Shown in pieces: positions 31,202 to 43,451 of a stretch of 64,000 nucleotides of DNA (position 1 is the stretch's first letter; each line of letters opens with the position of its first letter). The notes under the pieces are model-generated. The model made no database searches. It was not told the DNA's origin and saw only the letters and a program-made list of their open reading frames with translations. A program made the position numbers and the translations under genes. The stretch is from Kwoniella bestiolae CBS 10118 (lineage: Eukaryota > Basidiomycota > Tremellomycetes > Tremellales > Cryptococcaceae), in contig NC_089243.1 of the NCBI RefSeq assembly GCF_000512585.2, positions 496,001-560,000 on the forward strand, given 5' to 3'.

Positions 31202-32626
31202 ATGTCAGGTCTAGCAAAACTCCTCACTTCCATCGCTCCTCCCCCCGCTGCCCCCTTATCAAGGGATTACGATGGGTTGGAATACAGATGGAAGATGTTC
31301 TCATTCCGACCTGCCGCATTTAAGTTCGAAGCTGTCGTACTTGGGATCGTAGGGTTTTATCTGGCCATTTACCTTGTTGGCAAAGCTATCAACACCGGTA
31401 GAGCCAAATCGACGTGAGTGTTCTCTGTCACCCCTCCTACACCCCTTATACCGGATGTGACTGTTGTAAGAGGGAACGAAGCTGATCAAATGATGGAGCA
31501 GTATCAAGCCATACGAATCCCTCTTGACCAACCAATTCTCCCAAGTCCGACCCCTCCTCTCCTCCTCTCCCGCCTTACACCTCCTGTACGCAACCGGCCG
31601 ACGAAATTTGTTATCCCTCCATACGACCGTCTCGCTCCTTCCTATCCATGACCTCGCGGGATTGGTAATCCATTTCGTCAAATCAGTTATCGAACCTACT
31701 TACAACGGTGCTGAACAGCTCAACTTCGATTTCACCGTTGGAAGAGGTGAATTGGGGCTGCAAGGTGAAGGTTTGGGTGTTTGGGGGGTGGTTGATAAGT
31801 CTGCGTTGAGGGAGACTAGAGAGAAGAGATGGGATTTGGTGGGTTATCTTCTCTTAGCTTATGTTCCTATTCAACTATCTAGCCTTTTCACTACTTCTTT
31901 GTGATACTGTGGTGCCTCATACCGAAAGCTGATATAGTGATGTTTTCCCATAGACCTTCCCCAAGCTCAACGACTCAGCTACCAACCTGCCAATCACCCA
32001 TGCGCTCTTCACTGAACATGTGGAAATCACCGATCTCTTGCTTAAAACTCCTAACATCGGTGTCGGAGAGGTATTGAATGATAAAGATGCTGCCGCTGTG
32101 CTCAAGTACTTGTTGGTGAGTAGCCACATCTCCTTGACTAGCCTCACCTTTTTGTACATCAGCCAACTAATATCCACTCTTATGCTATGTGTAGATCTCC
32201 GACACTCCAGCCATCAGACCAAACAGAGGCCCCCTATCCCCCAAAGCCAAATCCCGACATGTGATCCTCTCAGTGTACAAGCCCTCTACCCCCGCTCAGG
32301 TCGAAGCCGTCAAAGCTTGGATCCAAGTATCCCTCAACATCGTTGATCTCCTCTCCAAATCTGCCTCAGGGGGATTACTCAAACCTGACATCTCGAGAAA
32401 ATTGCTCAAAACCCGACAAACTGTTGATGCGGACTTGGCTGTCGATTATAAGAAGGAACAAGATGAGGATAAACCTGCTGAGGAGACTCCCGAGGAACGA
32501 CGGGCAGCTAAAAAGAAGGCTGAGAGGGAGAAGTTGAGTGAGAAGGAATTGAAGAAGTTGGAAGATCTTGAGAAGAAGAGGGAGATGAGGAAGATGCAGA
32601 AGAAGCAGGCTATGGGGGGTAGATAG
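31202..32626 (+). CDS. CCDC47/DUF1682 ER membrane protein
   Basis: Fungal relative of CCDC47 (calumin), a component of the ER PAT complex that works with the translocon on multi-pass membrane proteins. It has 380 aa in four exons: 31202-31413, 31502-31838, 31954-32115 and 32195-32626. A single membrane span lies near the N-terminus (FEAVVLGIVGFYLAIYLVGK), followed by the conserved cytosolic DUF1682 region: PYESLLTNQFSQV, LLYATGRRNLLSLHTTVSLL, VILSVYKPSTPAQ. The C-terminus is a highly charged Lys/Glu coiled coil ending EMRKMQKKQAMGGR, as in the animal protein, which binds ribosomes through this tail. The name rests on motif order; the PAT role in fungi is inference. Confidence 0.88.
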
Positions 32627-33087
32627 GTGTATTTCCTACACTTGCGGTGGGACTATGGGAGATGAGGATGAAGGGATGTAGTGGAGGACACAGGGTCGTG
32701 GAGGGGAGAAGTTATTTGGTGTAGTTGTGTAAGCAAGACAAAAACGAGAGGCGGCGGAGATGGGTATGAAGGGTATTTAATGGAATGAGCGACACGCGAC
32801 AGGCAGATTAGTGGATGGAGATTGACAGCATATTTATATACCCATTAAAAAGGAAATTGCACATGCGTCCCTCGTTCACATACCTGAATGAGGCTGGATC
32901 TACCACTTCGTAGTTTCACATTATTGCTCTTTGACATGCATATTGGTACAAAAGGTTATATCTTTATAAGTTGTAATGACGAACATTCACTTTTATGCGT
33001 AAATCTAGTATCTCCTCTCACTTGCATCGCGTGACCTTTCGCCTGGCATGGTATGTATCGGCAATTCGGTCAATGACATGTGTCGAT
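32627..33087. other. Convergent intergenic region, 461 bp
   Basis: This holds the 3' flanks of the CCDC47-like gene (plus) and PAB2 (minus). It has AT-rich tracts near 32835 and 32960 that may serve 3' end formation. No other feature is seen. Confidence 0.4.
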
Positions 33088-34297
33088 CTACCAACCTCTA
33101 CCTCTACCCCTGTTATGATAAGTCCAGAACTATTGATCAGCTGTTGGTCATCGCTTACTTGGGGCAAAATAACTGACCTTCCCCTTCCTCCCCTGAACCC
33201 ACCACCTCTGAACCCCCTGTATCCTCCCCTGCCTCGTCCTCGTCCTCGGTTCGTCATGTTCATACCAGGTAGATTTGTTCGCTTCTCTTTGACCTATAAG
33301 CATGGGTAAAGCGAAGTATCAGCGTTGATTCAAAACAGTATCTATGGACATTCCCTCTTTATCCAATCATCGAAGGAACGAGCTAGCCCTGAACCGTAGC
33401 TTTCTTTCCCTTCACATATATGCTGTACTTGGAAATCTCGCACTCACCGTTATCAACCTCCCCCTGAACATACTCTCGTTCAACACCACGGCATTCTGCA
33501 CTATCGACGGTTCTGCAAATTCCACATAGGCGTATCCTTTAGGGTGTCCAGTGAATTTATCACATAATATCGTTACTCGATTTATCGTTCCGCAAGCTTG
33601 GAAATGCGCTTGGATCTCTTCTGGCGTGGCTCCGTAGTCTACCTAGATGAGTTGTCTTACGAGTCAGTCACAAGCTTCTTTTGCTAGTCACAGTCCGGTG
33701 AATCTGCACAATGAAACCTCTCTCTCCGCTGAGATATTTTCAGAAGCTCCAGCGATCGACCTGATTGGCAATTTCACGTCGCCAGCTTTCCTTTCTATAG
33801 ATCATCTTTCCTTCGCATCCCTCCGTCGAAAACATAATCTCGTACAATTCGAAATGGAACGTTCAACTCACATTACCAATGTACACACTCCTCGAATCGA
33901 CTGCACCCGGCGAATCCTCGTCTTCCATACTAGCTTCGTTTCCACCTTCGTGCGTCTCTGACGTTTGCCCATTGGTATTTCCGGATGGATTGGGAGTCGC
34001 TGAACCTCTATTCGATACGAGCTATTCAGTCAAGAGCATCAGCTGGGTATGCTATATATGCCTCTGATGAATTCGCTAGCTGATGAGGTGAGACTTAATA
34101 CCCACAGCATTCTTCTCCTCTTCCATCTCTGCTAATCTAGCTTGCATCAGTCGGAGCTCCTACATTGAAATTCACATCTCATTAGCTTTGACCAAAGTGG
34201 AGGAGAGTGGGTTTAAACGGAAGGGTTGAGGACGCACCTCATCCACATTGTCCCCGTCATCTGCTATCCTAGGTGAGTTTTCTCTCTGTTCGGCCAT
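33088..34297 (-). CDS. PAB2: Nuclear polyadenylate-binding protein, PABPN1/Pab2 type
   Basis: A nuclear RRM protein that binds poly(A) tails and controls their length and RNA decay. It has 198 aa in six exons: 34297-34238, 34159-34106, 34021-33872, 33642-33448, 33293-33178 and 33109-33088. A short acidic start leads to the coiled coil ELRLMQARLAEMEEEKNA, as in PABPN1. The RRM reads SVYIGNVDYGATPEEIQAHF, then CGTINRVTILCDKFTGHPKG, then YAYVEFAEPSIVQNAVVLNE, with RNP2 VYIGNV and RNP1 KGYAYVEF. The tail is an RGG region (MTNRGRGRGRGGYRGFRGGG) ending in RGRGW, likely arginine methylated. The last exon has only 22 nt. Length agrees with fungal Pab2. The gene is divergent from ATP7. Confidence 0.95.
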
Positions 34298-34717
34298 CTT
34301 GGTATATATCAGGTTGTTGTCGATAAATTACAGAGGTATGCAAACAATATCGATTTACATGTAATAGTAATAGTAATGTTGAAAGCGTTGATCACCTCCT
34401 CAATCTCTGAAATAGGTTCAGTCATAATTGTAAATAACGTCAAAATCTGCCACACGTCCGGAGAAAGCGGGATTAGTCGGATCGGCCGTCTTGTTGCAGG
34501 CAGTTGTATGGTGTGGTTGTAGCAGTGGTCCCTTTAGCATACTCACGGTGAGAGTGCTTTGAGAACATCGAATCCATCCATTATTGCATAAGATATCATC
34601 AACGACACTCAACTCACCACTCTTACCTTCCCTCATCCTTCTTCTCGTGAGCCACCTACCCTCTATCATCGCCCAACTGGAAACTGACAGTAGCATACAC
34701 GTATAGAATCTCTCAAA
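34298..34717. promoter_or_regulatory. Divergent promoter region of PAB2 and ATP7
   Basis: A 420-bp region between two divergent housekeeping start codons. I see no TATA element near either start. A minus-strand frame of 92 codons at 34418-34696 lacks motifs and is probably spurious. Confidence 0.4.
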
Positions 34718-35774
34718 ATGGCTACTAAATCAGCTGCTACCGTTGTCGTATGTCCAATTCCTCTTCCTCTCCTTCTCGTCCCTCACCTCAACTCTTTACC
34801 TTCCTATCTCCCATGGTCCTCCAAGGATAGTAGACTAACATCGTGTGGGTGACATAGGACTGGACAAAGATCTACACCGGTCTCGGACTCGACAAAACCA
34901 CCCTCACCTCCCTCCAATCCTTCCGAGCCAGACACTCTACCGCCGTCTCCAAGAACTCGGCCTTGAAAGCTACTGTCCCTCAAATCGACTTGTCCCACTA
35001 CAAGAGTGTCTTGAAGGATCAACAAGCTGTGTCTTTGGCTGAGAAGGTGTTGAAGGACTTTAAGGCTGTTGATTATGATGTTGCGAAGTGGAATGAGGTT
35101 GTTGGTGCTTTCGAGGGTAAAGCTGTGAGTGGGGTTTTGGTCATGAGTATTGGAAGGATCACTGGAGAGGAGAACGGAAGGGATACTGTGCAGCTGAGAA
35201 TGAGGGCCATTGTGAAAGGGGAGAAGGATATGAAGGCATCACCTTCAAGATATACGAGGGTTCCGGAAAGAGGTGTTGCTGTCTTCAATAACGAACGAAA
35301 CGGGATAGATGTCGGTTCAAGGGAAGGACACTGACACTCTACTGCCATCCTTCAGGTCGCCGCCGCCAAGGAAACCGTCAACAAGATCCAAACCGAGCAA
35401 TCTTCCCTCCAAGCTACCCTCTCCAACATCCAAGACGCCCGACCATTCGAGGACTTGACTGTGAGTTTTGCTTGTGTCTAGACTTCAAGCAGAACTACCT
35501 TCTCCCTCCGTGCCATTCAACGGACAGCACGATGAGAATGTTTCACAGGGATTGACATTCCCATTTTCTCACCTCCAGGTCGACGAAGTTGGCAAGGCCA
35601 GACCTGAAATTACCAAGGCCGTCGAGACCATGGTTAAGAAGGGTAAATGGTCCGTACCAGGCTACAGGGTTAGTCAATCTCATACTCGTATCGCCTTGCC
35701 TGCGGAGCATCGTCGAACTAACCATCCCTTTTGCGTTTTGACAGGAGAAATTCGGAGAGTTCTCTCTCATGTAA
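34718..35774 (+). CDS. ATP7: ATP synthase subunit d, mitochondrial
   Basis: Subunit d of the peripheral stalk of the F1Fo ATP synthase in the inner mitochondrial membrane. It has 173 aa in five exons: 34718-34747, 34858-35124, 35356-35460, 35579-35668 and 35745-35774. It starts MATKSAATVVDWTKIYTGLG, the usual fungal/animal subunit d opening. It continues TTLTSLQSFRARHSTAVSKN, DLSHYKSVLKDQQ, EKVLKDFKAVDYDVAKWNEV and KIQTEQSSLQATLSNIQDAR, and finishes MVKKGKWSVPGYREKFGEFS with Leu-Met. Length matches yeast Atp7 (174 aa). Introns 2 and 3 are 231 and 118 nt, longer than average here. No cleavable presequence is expected for this subunit. Confidence 0.95.
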
Positions 35775-36341
35775 GCTGCCGTATAGATTGTTACATAGTC
35801 ATAGTGAGGAAAGCGATAGATCGTGGTTGTGCGGAAATCAAAATGCATCTTTTGAACAGAAGGATTGGGTTTGTCCACAGCGTTGTCGAAGTCGAGAATG
35901 GCATCCCGTTCGATACGGGTTCAACTTGTCTTGAGAGCATTCTCAAAGAGGCTGGCATCGTTGACATGAATGGAAGCAACATCAATGTTTCTGTTGTCTT
36001 GCATCGAGAGGAGATATGATACGTGATGTCTTGACAGAAGATGTCTTGAGCTTGACCCAATCGTCATCTCGTGATTGTGAAGGAAGATACCATACGAACA
36101 TTATGGCCGTGTTACTTCACAATTAGTGAGATAGTCAAACAGAGAGATTGATCACTTCGTACTTGTAAGTCCTGCATATGCAACAACGAAACGGTGATGT
36201 GAACATGTATGTATGTAATTTCATAATATATATGATAATGCAAGTACAGCCCATCCTATCCGACTACGGCTGTGACCCGTTCGCCTGGCCACCATGGTCC
36301 TATTCCGACGAATGACATCTGCACCCCAAGCACCCTATTCC
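35775..36341. other. Convergent intergenic region, 567 bp
   Basis: This is the 3' flank of ATP7 and of the mitochondrial L10 gene. Open frames on both strands reach about 110 codons but are AT/TG-rich without motifs. An ATATAT tract lies near 36225. Confidence 0.4.
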
Positions 36342-37166
36342 CTAAGCACTCTTCTGTTCCTCCCCACCATTACTATCCCCCTTCAAACTCTCCTCCAACC
36401 CCTGCAAAGTCCTAACCAGCTGCCCGCCTCTCGCCTGATTCAACACACCCACCAACTGGCTCTGGGGAGCTTGCAGCAGCCCAACAAGCTGAGATCGCAG
36501 TACGTCAAGTTCAGGTAATTTGGCAATTTCGTTCTGCAGCTGCTGTTCAGTGTATATATGTTTATGTTCCAGTAATCCTGAAATCAATTTCAGGGAAGGT
36601 TGTTTTTCGTCTGCTGTATTTTCTCGCTTCAATCCTTTCAACGTCCTATTTAATGTACTGAGGATCTTGTTGAGGTACGTTGGGGAGAGGGACGGACAAG
36701 TTAAGAGGGCTCGTTGGCCTACGAGGATTTGTTCTCCCTCTTTTGAAGGTGTGGTGGTCAAGGGAGAATTCGATTTGGATAAGAGGGATGCCAATACACC
36801 TGTGCGGACTACGTTGATAGATGCTTTATCGATAGTCTCGGGTTGTTCGCTGGATGGTGTGGGTGTAGATGGGTCGTAAGGTTTTGAAGGAAGGGGTATG
36901 GAGGAGATTGATCTTCGGATTTTGGACCATTCCCCCGCTGTTAGGTTTGAGTGATCGTACACTAGCACAAGGTTGGAGTTGTCGATGAGGTGGGTGTAGT
37001 AGTTCCATAGAAAGGTTTTACGGGCGGTGTATATCCTATTTGGGTCTGCTGGAGGAGGGGTAGAGGAGGAAGACGACGGTGTGGAGGGGGTCAGGGGGAG
37101 GGAAGAGGTACTGGCGAATCGGGTTGAGGTGAGGGCTCGTATCGATGTGGACGGTCGAGGGGGCAT
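36342..37166 (-). CDS. MRPL11: Mitochondrial large ribosomal subunit protein uL10m
   Basis: A single-exon gene of 274 aa. The first ~45 residues (MPPRPSTSIRALTSTRFAST, then Ser/Pro-rich) form a mitochondrial targeting sequence. The body fits fungal uL10m: ARKTFLWNYYTHLIDNSNLV, LVYDHSNLTAGEWSKIRRSI, then VRTGVLASLLSKS, VGQRALLTCPSLSPTYLNKI, SLKLISGLLEHKHIYTEQQL and a C-terminal PELDVLRSQLVGLLQAPQSQ. It contacts the mitochondrial ribosomal stalk. The start is the first ATG before the presequence; the frame extends upstream without ATG. It is one of the few intronless conserved genes here. Symbol follows yeast nomenclature. Confidence 0.85.
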   Translation of the reverse strand: MPPRPSTSIRALTSTRFASTSSLPLTPSTPSSSSSTPPPADPNRIYTARKTFLWNYYTHLIDNSNLVLVYDHSNLTAGEWSKIRRSISSIPLPSKPYDPSTPTPSSEQPETIDKASINVVRTGVLASLLSKSNSPLTTTPSKEGEQILVGQRALLTCPSLSPTYLNKILSTLNRTLKGLKRENTADEKQPSLKLISGLLEHKHIYTEQQLQNEIAKLPELDVLRSQLVGLLQAPQSQLVGVLNQARGGQLVRTLQGLEESLKGDSNGGEEQKSA

Positions 37167-37626
37167 TGTGGATGATTGTGGAGCTTGGAGTAGGGGTGAA
37201 GGAAGGAGATGGGATTGGTGGGATCTGTTCGTGCTGTTGATGTTCTTTTGGTGGATGTGTCGTAGACTGGAATAGTATATGGTCAATATGGTCAACTTTT
37301 TATGAACAGCAAAGTGAATGAAGCAGATGAAGAGAACATCTCGAAATCTCACCGAGAATATTACACGTGGATTTATTGTTGGCTGCTTATCACTCACTGT
37401 ACAGGTTAGAAGACGCGTGCGTGTATGACGATACGACGTATGGCTCAATAATGGCTGCAAGTTAGAACATTCATCCTCATTATCTTCATTATCTTCATCA
37501 TCATTGTATAACTCATATCGCCCAGTTCAGCTCGCAAAAAACGACATTACCAAGAGCTCAAGAAGATCCGCGTAGATATCTAGAAAGTATACATACCATC
37601 TCACTCCGCTTCATAGACATATCATC
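37167..37626. promoter_or_regulatory. Divergent promoter region of uL10m and RPN9
   Basis: A 460-bp region with TTATCTTCATTATCTTCATC repeats at about 37478-37510 and a CA/CT-rich leader before RPN9. I see no TATA box. The TGGCTCAATAATGG stretch near 37440 holds no recognised motif. Confidence 0.4.
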
Positions 37627-39381
37627 ATGGAGATCGACGCACCAGCTTCCACATCCACATCCACCTCCACCTCACCTCTTCCATACCTCGAACAGCAAGT
37701 ATCCTCAGCACCAGGGGAACTGAAACCATTATGGACAAAGATAAAGTCGGCGTATGAGAAAAAGTCAGTCGCCTCTCTGAGCTGTTCCCCTCATGCCATA
37801 AACTCGATGCATGGATTTCAGCTGACAGTTGTACATGTGGAACAGGTTATGGCATAACCTTACCGTGCTTTTGACTGAATTTGTGTTCACTCCTGGTACT
37901 GGCCCATACCAGATTGAGCTGTTTGAGAAGTGAGTGAGAATACTCTGCTGGCAATGTCCTCCTTTTCCGCTTAGTACTAGCCGATACTAATTCAACCGTA
38001 TAATATCAGGTTTATCACCACAATTGAAAGCAAGATCAACGCCTTGAAGTTGGTTGAGATCGCTCGAAGGGTAGGAAGGGAATACTCAGGTCAGCTCCTC
38101 GTTTGTCATGGACGTTGCTGATCGAGCTAACATTCTCACCTCACCCTACAGAACCCGAACTCACCTTGAAATTCCTTCAATCCGTCCACTCTCGACTCAC
38201 CTCCCCCTACCCCGTCCCACCAACCGAAGACAACCCAGGCTCTCCTGCGCCTCCTGCTCCGGCTGCCTCGGCATACGCCCTATCACTTTCATCCATCGCC
38301 TACGCTCAATTACTACTGGGTAATCTCGAAGGATGCAAAGAAAGCTTAGATGAATGCGAGAAAATACTGAACGAACAAGATACGATTGAACCCTCAGTGA
38401 ATGCAGGATATTACGGCGTAGCAGGTGATTACTATAAGGTTAAGGCGGATTATGCGCCATACTACAAGAATGCGCTGTTATACCTCGCATGCGTAGATAC
38501 CGAGAAGGAATTGACCGAGGAGGATAGGAAGTCTAGAGCTCACGATTTGTGTATTGCTGCATTGCTGGGTGAGACGATCTACAACTTCGGTGAATTGGTG
38601 AGTGATTTTTTCGCCGTGTACCAATCTTGATCGTGCGTCTGTTTAGATGATCATCTACTGATATGATTTAACACATGCTTTCGTGCAGCTTCAGCACCCC
38701 ATTCTTCAGACCCTCGTAGGCACGGAATGGGAATGGATCAAGGATCTGATCAGCTCGTTCAACGCCGGGGAGATTGGTAAATTCGAGTCGTTAGCGAACC
38801 ACCTGGGCAATGAGGTGAGTAATCTCGTTACATCAATCATGATCCAAGATCCACTTTCCCTATTCATGTCTAAGCCATATATCGCATCAGCATTAAAGCG
38901 CTTCATATTGATCAACTGCTAATGTTTCTGCATTAGCCAATCTTGGAATCATCCGTATCTTTCCTTCGACAGAAGATCTGTCTGATGGCTTTGATCCAAA
39001 CCATTTTCGCCAGACCTCGAGACGGTTCATCCAGATTAATGACTTTCCAAACCATCGGTGAAGCCACCAGATTACCTGTCAACGAGGTCGAACATCTGCT
39101 CATGAAAGCTCTGAGGTGGGTCCCTTCTTTCATACATCTCGTGAGGGCGTATAACTGATACCTACCCATCTGGCGTTTACAGCCTAACCCTCATAAAAGG
39201 TTCGTTGGACCAAGTGGACGGTACGGCAGATATAACATGGGTTCAACCGCGTGTGTTGGAGGGTAACCAGCTGGATACCTTATCTGAGCAGTTGGAGAAC
39301 TGGTGTAATTCGGTCGGGAAGACGCAAGATCAAGTTGAAGAGCAGAGAAAGGCAGCTCAGTTGGCTGTTCTGGTACAGTAG
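37627..39381 (+). CDS. RPN9: 26S proteasome regulatory subunit RPN9 (PSMD13)
   Basis: A lid subunit of the 26S proteasome, needed for lid assembly. It has 416 aa in seven exons: 37627-37763, 37846-37929, 38010-38089, 38152-38597, 38689-38814, 38937-39115 and 39183-39381. After a Ser/Thr-rich N-terminus it reads LKPLWTKIKSAYEKKLWHNL, TEFVFTPGTGPYQIELFEKF, then TIESKINALKLVEIARRVG. It continues with the helical repeats (NAGYYGVAGDYYKVKADYAP, AALLGETIYNFGELLQHPIL) and the PCI winged helix: FLRQKICLMALIQTIFARP, RLMTFQTIGEATRLPVNEVE, KGSLDQVDGTADITWVQPRV. Length is slightly above yeast Rpn9 (393 aa) because of a Pro/Ala-rich loop around residue 130. Exon 1 ends with a GTCAGT donor. Confidence 0.96.
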
Positions 39382-39718
39382 AGTAGATGATCATTTCATA
39401 TCGCAATGACGTAAATGAATGTATATTGCATGGCAGAGAGAACATCCAGATCTCAGTACGACTGTGCCCTTGGGTCAATGTTTCAGGCATGACTACCTAA
39501 ATGGGATAAAGCTTCGTTTCCGTCATGGCAATATGGGAGAACAAACCATTTGTGCAGTTCCCAGCTGGAATCATGATAGCTGAGAAATGTATGATGCATG
39601 GAAAGAACCGAACGAAACCCATATAGCTAAAAGAAGACAAATTACATTCCACCCGTCCAATCGAATGAGCACAGCGTTTAAGATATAAGTACAAAGAAAG
39701 CTTCCACCCGTAACCTCA
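39382..39718. other. Convergent intergenic region, 337 bp
   Basis: This is the 3' flank of RPN9 and MCM6. I see nothing beyond unremarkable AT-rich sequence. Confidence 0.4.
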
Positions 39719-42700
39719 TCAAGCAGGGATGGACGAAGACAAGTCTGAAAGATCCACTTGAGGGTCTGTAAAGCAGAACACAAGCTCATCAGCTGAGATT
39801 CGCATCGATGTGATAAACAGCTGAGATAGATACTTACGAACAAGATAATATACCTTGCCACTATCTCCCTCCGCACTCTCTTCCATACTCTCCTCACCAG
39901 CTGTACCAGTAGTAGAAGAAGGCACCAACCCATCTCTGACATCCCCTCTAATCTCCATCAAGTAATTATCTTTAGCCAACTTGACCAAAGCTTTTCCGAT
40001 CAACTCTCTCTCATAGTTCAGATCTTCCTCTGTCTCGAAATCTGCTTCTTTCTGTTCGAGATACCATTGGATCAATTCCTCTTTGTCTACTCCTGTACCG
40101 TTCTCACGTTCGATTTCTGATAAGTGGAGGACGAGGAGGTTCATGATTTCCATGTATCGGTTGTCTATAGGTTGTATTCTATCAGTATCCCTTAAATAGA
40201 TAGAAAGAGAAGATGGTCTCTACTCACAAGTAATCCTCATCTTCTTCTTACCGCTACTTGCCACCTGGCCTTGCAAGCTCGATTCAGCTTGGGCAGTAGA
40301 GGTCCGAGCCTGGTAGCTTGATTCGGCAGCTTCAAGAGCAGCAACATCTGCAGCATCCATCTGAGCATCTCCATCCGCATCTCCGTTAGGTACACCCTCA
40401 TCATCGTCAAAGGAGATATCATCCTGTTCAACGTGGATGATGGATTGTCGCAAGAGCGAATATGCTTCTCGGACGATAGCGGGGGATATCTACGGCGAAG
40501 CAAGACGATATCAGCCTCTGAGCTACTGTGCCAACCTTGTCCAATTGCTCACCTCATCTTGACAATTGGCTCGTGCGATAGCCTCGGAAAGACGAATCAT
40601 ACTTTCCAGCTGTCTAACAGTAATCCTAAAGTTACTCTTTCCAGGTCCACCTTCATCCTGTCTCAGCGATCTGTATTTGTCGACCAACACAGCACTGGCA
40701 GCAGGTGTGAGCTGAGAAGTGTGACATCGTCAGCTCAGACCATGACACAGAACGTAAGCCAAAAGCTCACCTTAGGACTGAAAGTTCTAGCATATCTGAT
40801 ATACCTCTGCAAAGCTTCCGTGCTAAATTCCGGCGCGATCGCAGCATCTCTGAATCGATGTACGTTCACAATATGCTGAGCGATATGCAGATCCACATTC
40901 TCATTACATTCGTCTAAAACCACGAAGAAGAGATCGAATCTCGACATGATAGGAGCAGACATCGCTACGTTCGCTCTCAAGCTCATCTTTCGATTGTATC
41001 GCCCACCGATAGGGTTCGCAGCGGCAAGTATCGATGTTCTAGCGTTCAGGGTGGCTTGAATACCAGCTTTGGCAATTGAGATGGTCTGTTGTTCCATCGC
41101 TTCGTGGATGGCTACTTGATCGGCTACGTCCATTTTGTCGAATTCGTCGATCGCGCAGATACCGTTATCTGCTAACATCAAGGCTCCGGCTTCGATAGTG
41201 AATTCACCGGATTCTTCGTCTCGGACCACCGCTGCTGTGAGACCAGCAGCTGAGGAGGCTTTACCGGATGTGTATACTGCTCGAGGCAGGAAACCGCATA
41301 CGTATCTATCGATTATCGTCAGCTTGGCCGTTCCCCGAGATTGCGAAGATGGAATAAGCTCACTTTAAAAACTGCGATTTACTGGTACTTGGATCACCGA
41401 CCACGCAGACATTGATATCGCCTCTCAAGTGGATACCCTCCTGAGTCTGTTTGTGTACACCACCCATGAGTTGGAGCAGGATCCCTTTCTTGACGATTTC
41501 GTGGCCTAAATCACATCATAAGCTGGATTCGTTCATCATGACAGTATAGCTTACCATAGACCGTCGGAGCAATACTCTGCACCAGACGTTGATAAATGTT
41601 ATCAGAGTTGACCATATTCTTCAATTCGTCGATTTCCTGCTGAGTGAGCGAGTTGAGGAATGTTTCCTGATCTTCATCGCCCTCTTCAAGATCTCCTCGG
41701 ACATCCGTGGCACCAGCCTGCATAAGTCCGATATGTCAGCTATTTCAATGCGTCTCACGGATCAACCAGCTAACTCACTCTAGCATCTGCCCCTTGTACC
41801 ATGCAAGATAAGAAAGCAGTCTTGTATTGCAGATCCCTCACACCTAAAGCTTTGAGCCCAGTGACACCCTGACTTGCGACTCCTCCATCACCTCTCCCAC
41901 CTTGGTTCTCCCTCATCATCTGAGCGTTGACACCGGGAAGACCGAGTTGAGATACATCGGGAACAACGATGAATGTACCGGTGAAAGTGCATTTGTCACC
42001 TGCTTTGGCTCTTTCGACGATTTCAGATCGAAGGATGACGTCGAGTCTAGGTATGAAAGTCAGCTTGTCCTTGGCTTGTCCTGCACAGGAAGTAGGGAAA
42101 ACTCAGCGGACTCACGATCTGGGCATACTACCCGTAGGAATCTCATTTGCGTTCTCCTGGATTCTGACTTTCTGCCAATCTGAGAATTTGGATTGTTCAA
42201 TGTTCAACAACCAGTTCGTTCGATTGTTACACGTTTGGTTCTGACATAATATGGGCTAAAGGAAAAGCGATATCATCAGCTAGATCCATGACTTCTCTAG
42301 AATTGATCAGCTTACCTCGGTGTACTTGAATTGCTGCTCCACGTCCTTGATGACAGCTTTACATTGTTCACACACGAACGTACCGCTGACCAATTCAGGC
42401 CTCACTTCACTCGTTCGCGTGACGGTACCACTTATACTGATGAGCTGACCGATCCTGTCCATTCGCAGATCTCTTATACCAGATGTGAGAGGAAGGTTGT
42501 AGAAGGCGATGTTGAAGTCTCTGGTTGTCAAGGAGGAGCTGGACGCTGAAGGGGTGGAGGAGAATGAAGTGGAAGTGTAAAGATAGGTGGGCTCATATTT
42601 TCGTACAAGTGTTTGGAGAGCTCGTCGAAGATAAGGCAAGAATCTGTAGTGGGTGAGTTAGCAAGATGATTCGGATGTATAAGACAATACTCGGCTCACC

Positions 42701-43451
42701 GATAATACTGCGATTGGATCGCTCTAGCCAAGACTTCTTCTCGTTCTAGCAGATGTCCAAAGTCGACGTACAGCGTGGTCAACTCGAACTCCTTCATAGC
42801 TTTGATCTGCTCGATGTAGAATTTGCTCTCGTCGGCAGTAGCTGGTAAGGGGTTTTCACCGTTGAACGATGCTGGCGTTTCGGGAAAGGCGATTTGTTCG
42901 GTGAAGCTGGAAAATGGAGTCAGCGACTATTCTCCTTTGTGAGTCTTCACATCCTTGTCGACCTCAACATCAAGACCATCCCAGAAATGCTCATGTTCAT
43001 TAGATACCAGGCTCTGCTTTTCTCTCACTGATGAGGTATATGCCCGTTCGTAGTCGCTTGTCGCGATCTGAGCGCATATTTTCCTTGCACCGGACCTCTC
43101 CATCATCGACTCCATCTTCGGCTCCAAGATGGACCCCACTCACTTTTCCAAGAATAGCGCAAAACTCTCCATAACCTTCTCCCCCGTCGCATCCTTAACT
43201 CTCGGTATAGACTCCGGGTCCACCCCACCCCTCGCTCGTCGCTGAGCAGCCCTCGTACCGTCCGTATTATCCTCGCCAGCTTGTGATCCCTCGTCTCCCT
43301 GGCCAGTAGCTCCAGGTATGGACCCGCCCAATCCTCTTACATTGTCAAAGGCTAGTGGGTCGATGTTTCGCGATTGAGGGAGGGAAGATGAGTTGGGTGA
43401 GCCGCTTGGTGCGGAGGAGGGGGGGAATGCACCTGGGTAGGGGGATGACAT
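39719..43451 (-). CDS. MCM6: DNA replication licensing factor MCM6
   Basis: An ATPase subunit of the MCM2-7 replicative helicase. It has 961 aa in twelve exons (first 43451-43144, last 39765-39719). The N-terminal ~110 residues are disordered and Ser/Pro-rich. The MCM N-domain includes the zinc motif GTFVCEQCKAVIKDVEQQF with PILCQNQTCNNRTNWLLN. The AAA domain has Walker A (GDPSTSKSQFLK), YTSGKASSAAGLTAAVVRDE, Walker B (NGICAIDEFDKM) and the SRFDLFFVVLDECNE arginine-finger region. MCM6 identity comes from RDVEQQF-like sequence, TISIAKAGIQATLNARTSIL and the C-terminal winged helix RITYNRYMEIMNLLVLHLSE. The Walker A sequence uses Ser where many MCMs have Ala. Exon 11 to 12 is separated by a 72-nt intron that is itself open in frame, so intron retention would insert 24 residues without a stop. 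Confidence 0.97.

Noticed and set aside
37167..37460. Longer N-terminus of the mitochondrial uL10 gene
   Set aside because: The frame is open upstream but contains no ATG there, and the presequence beginning MPPRPSTS gives a normal mitochondrial protein.
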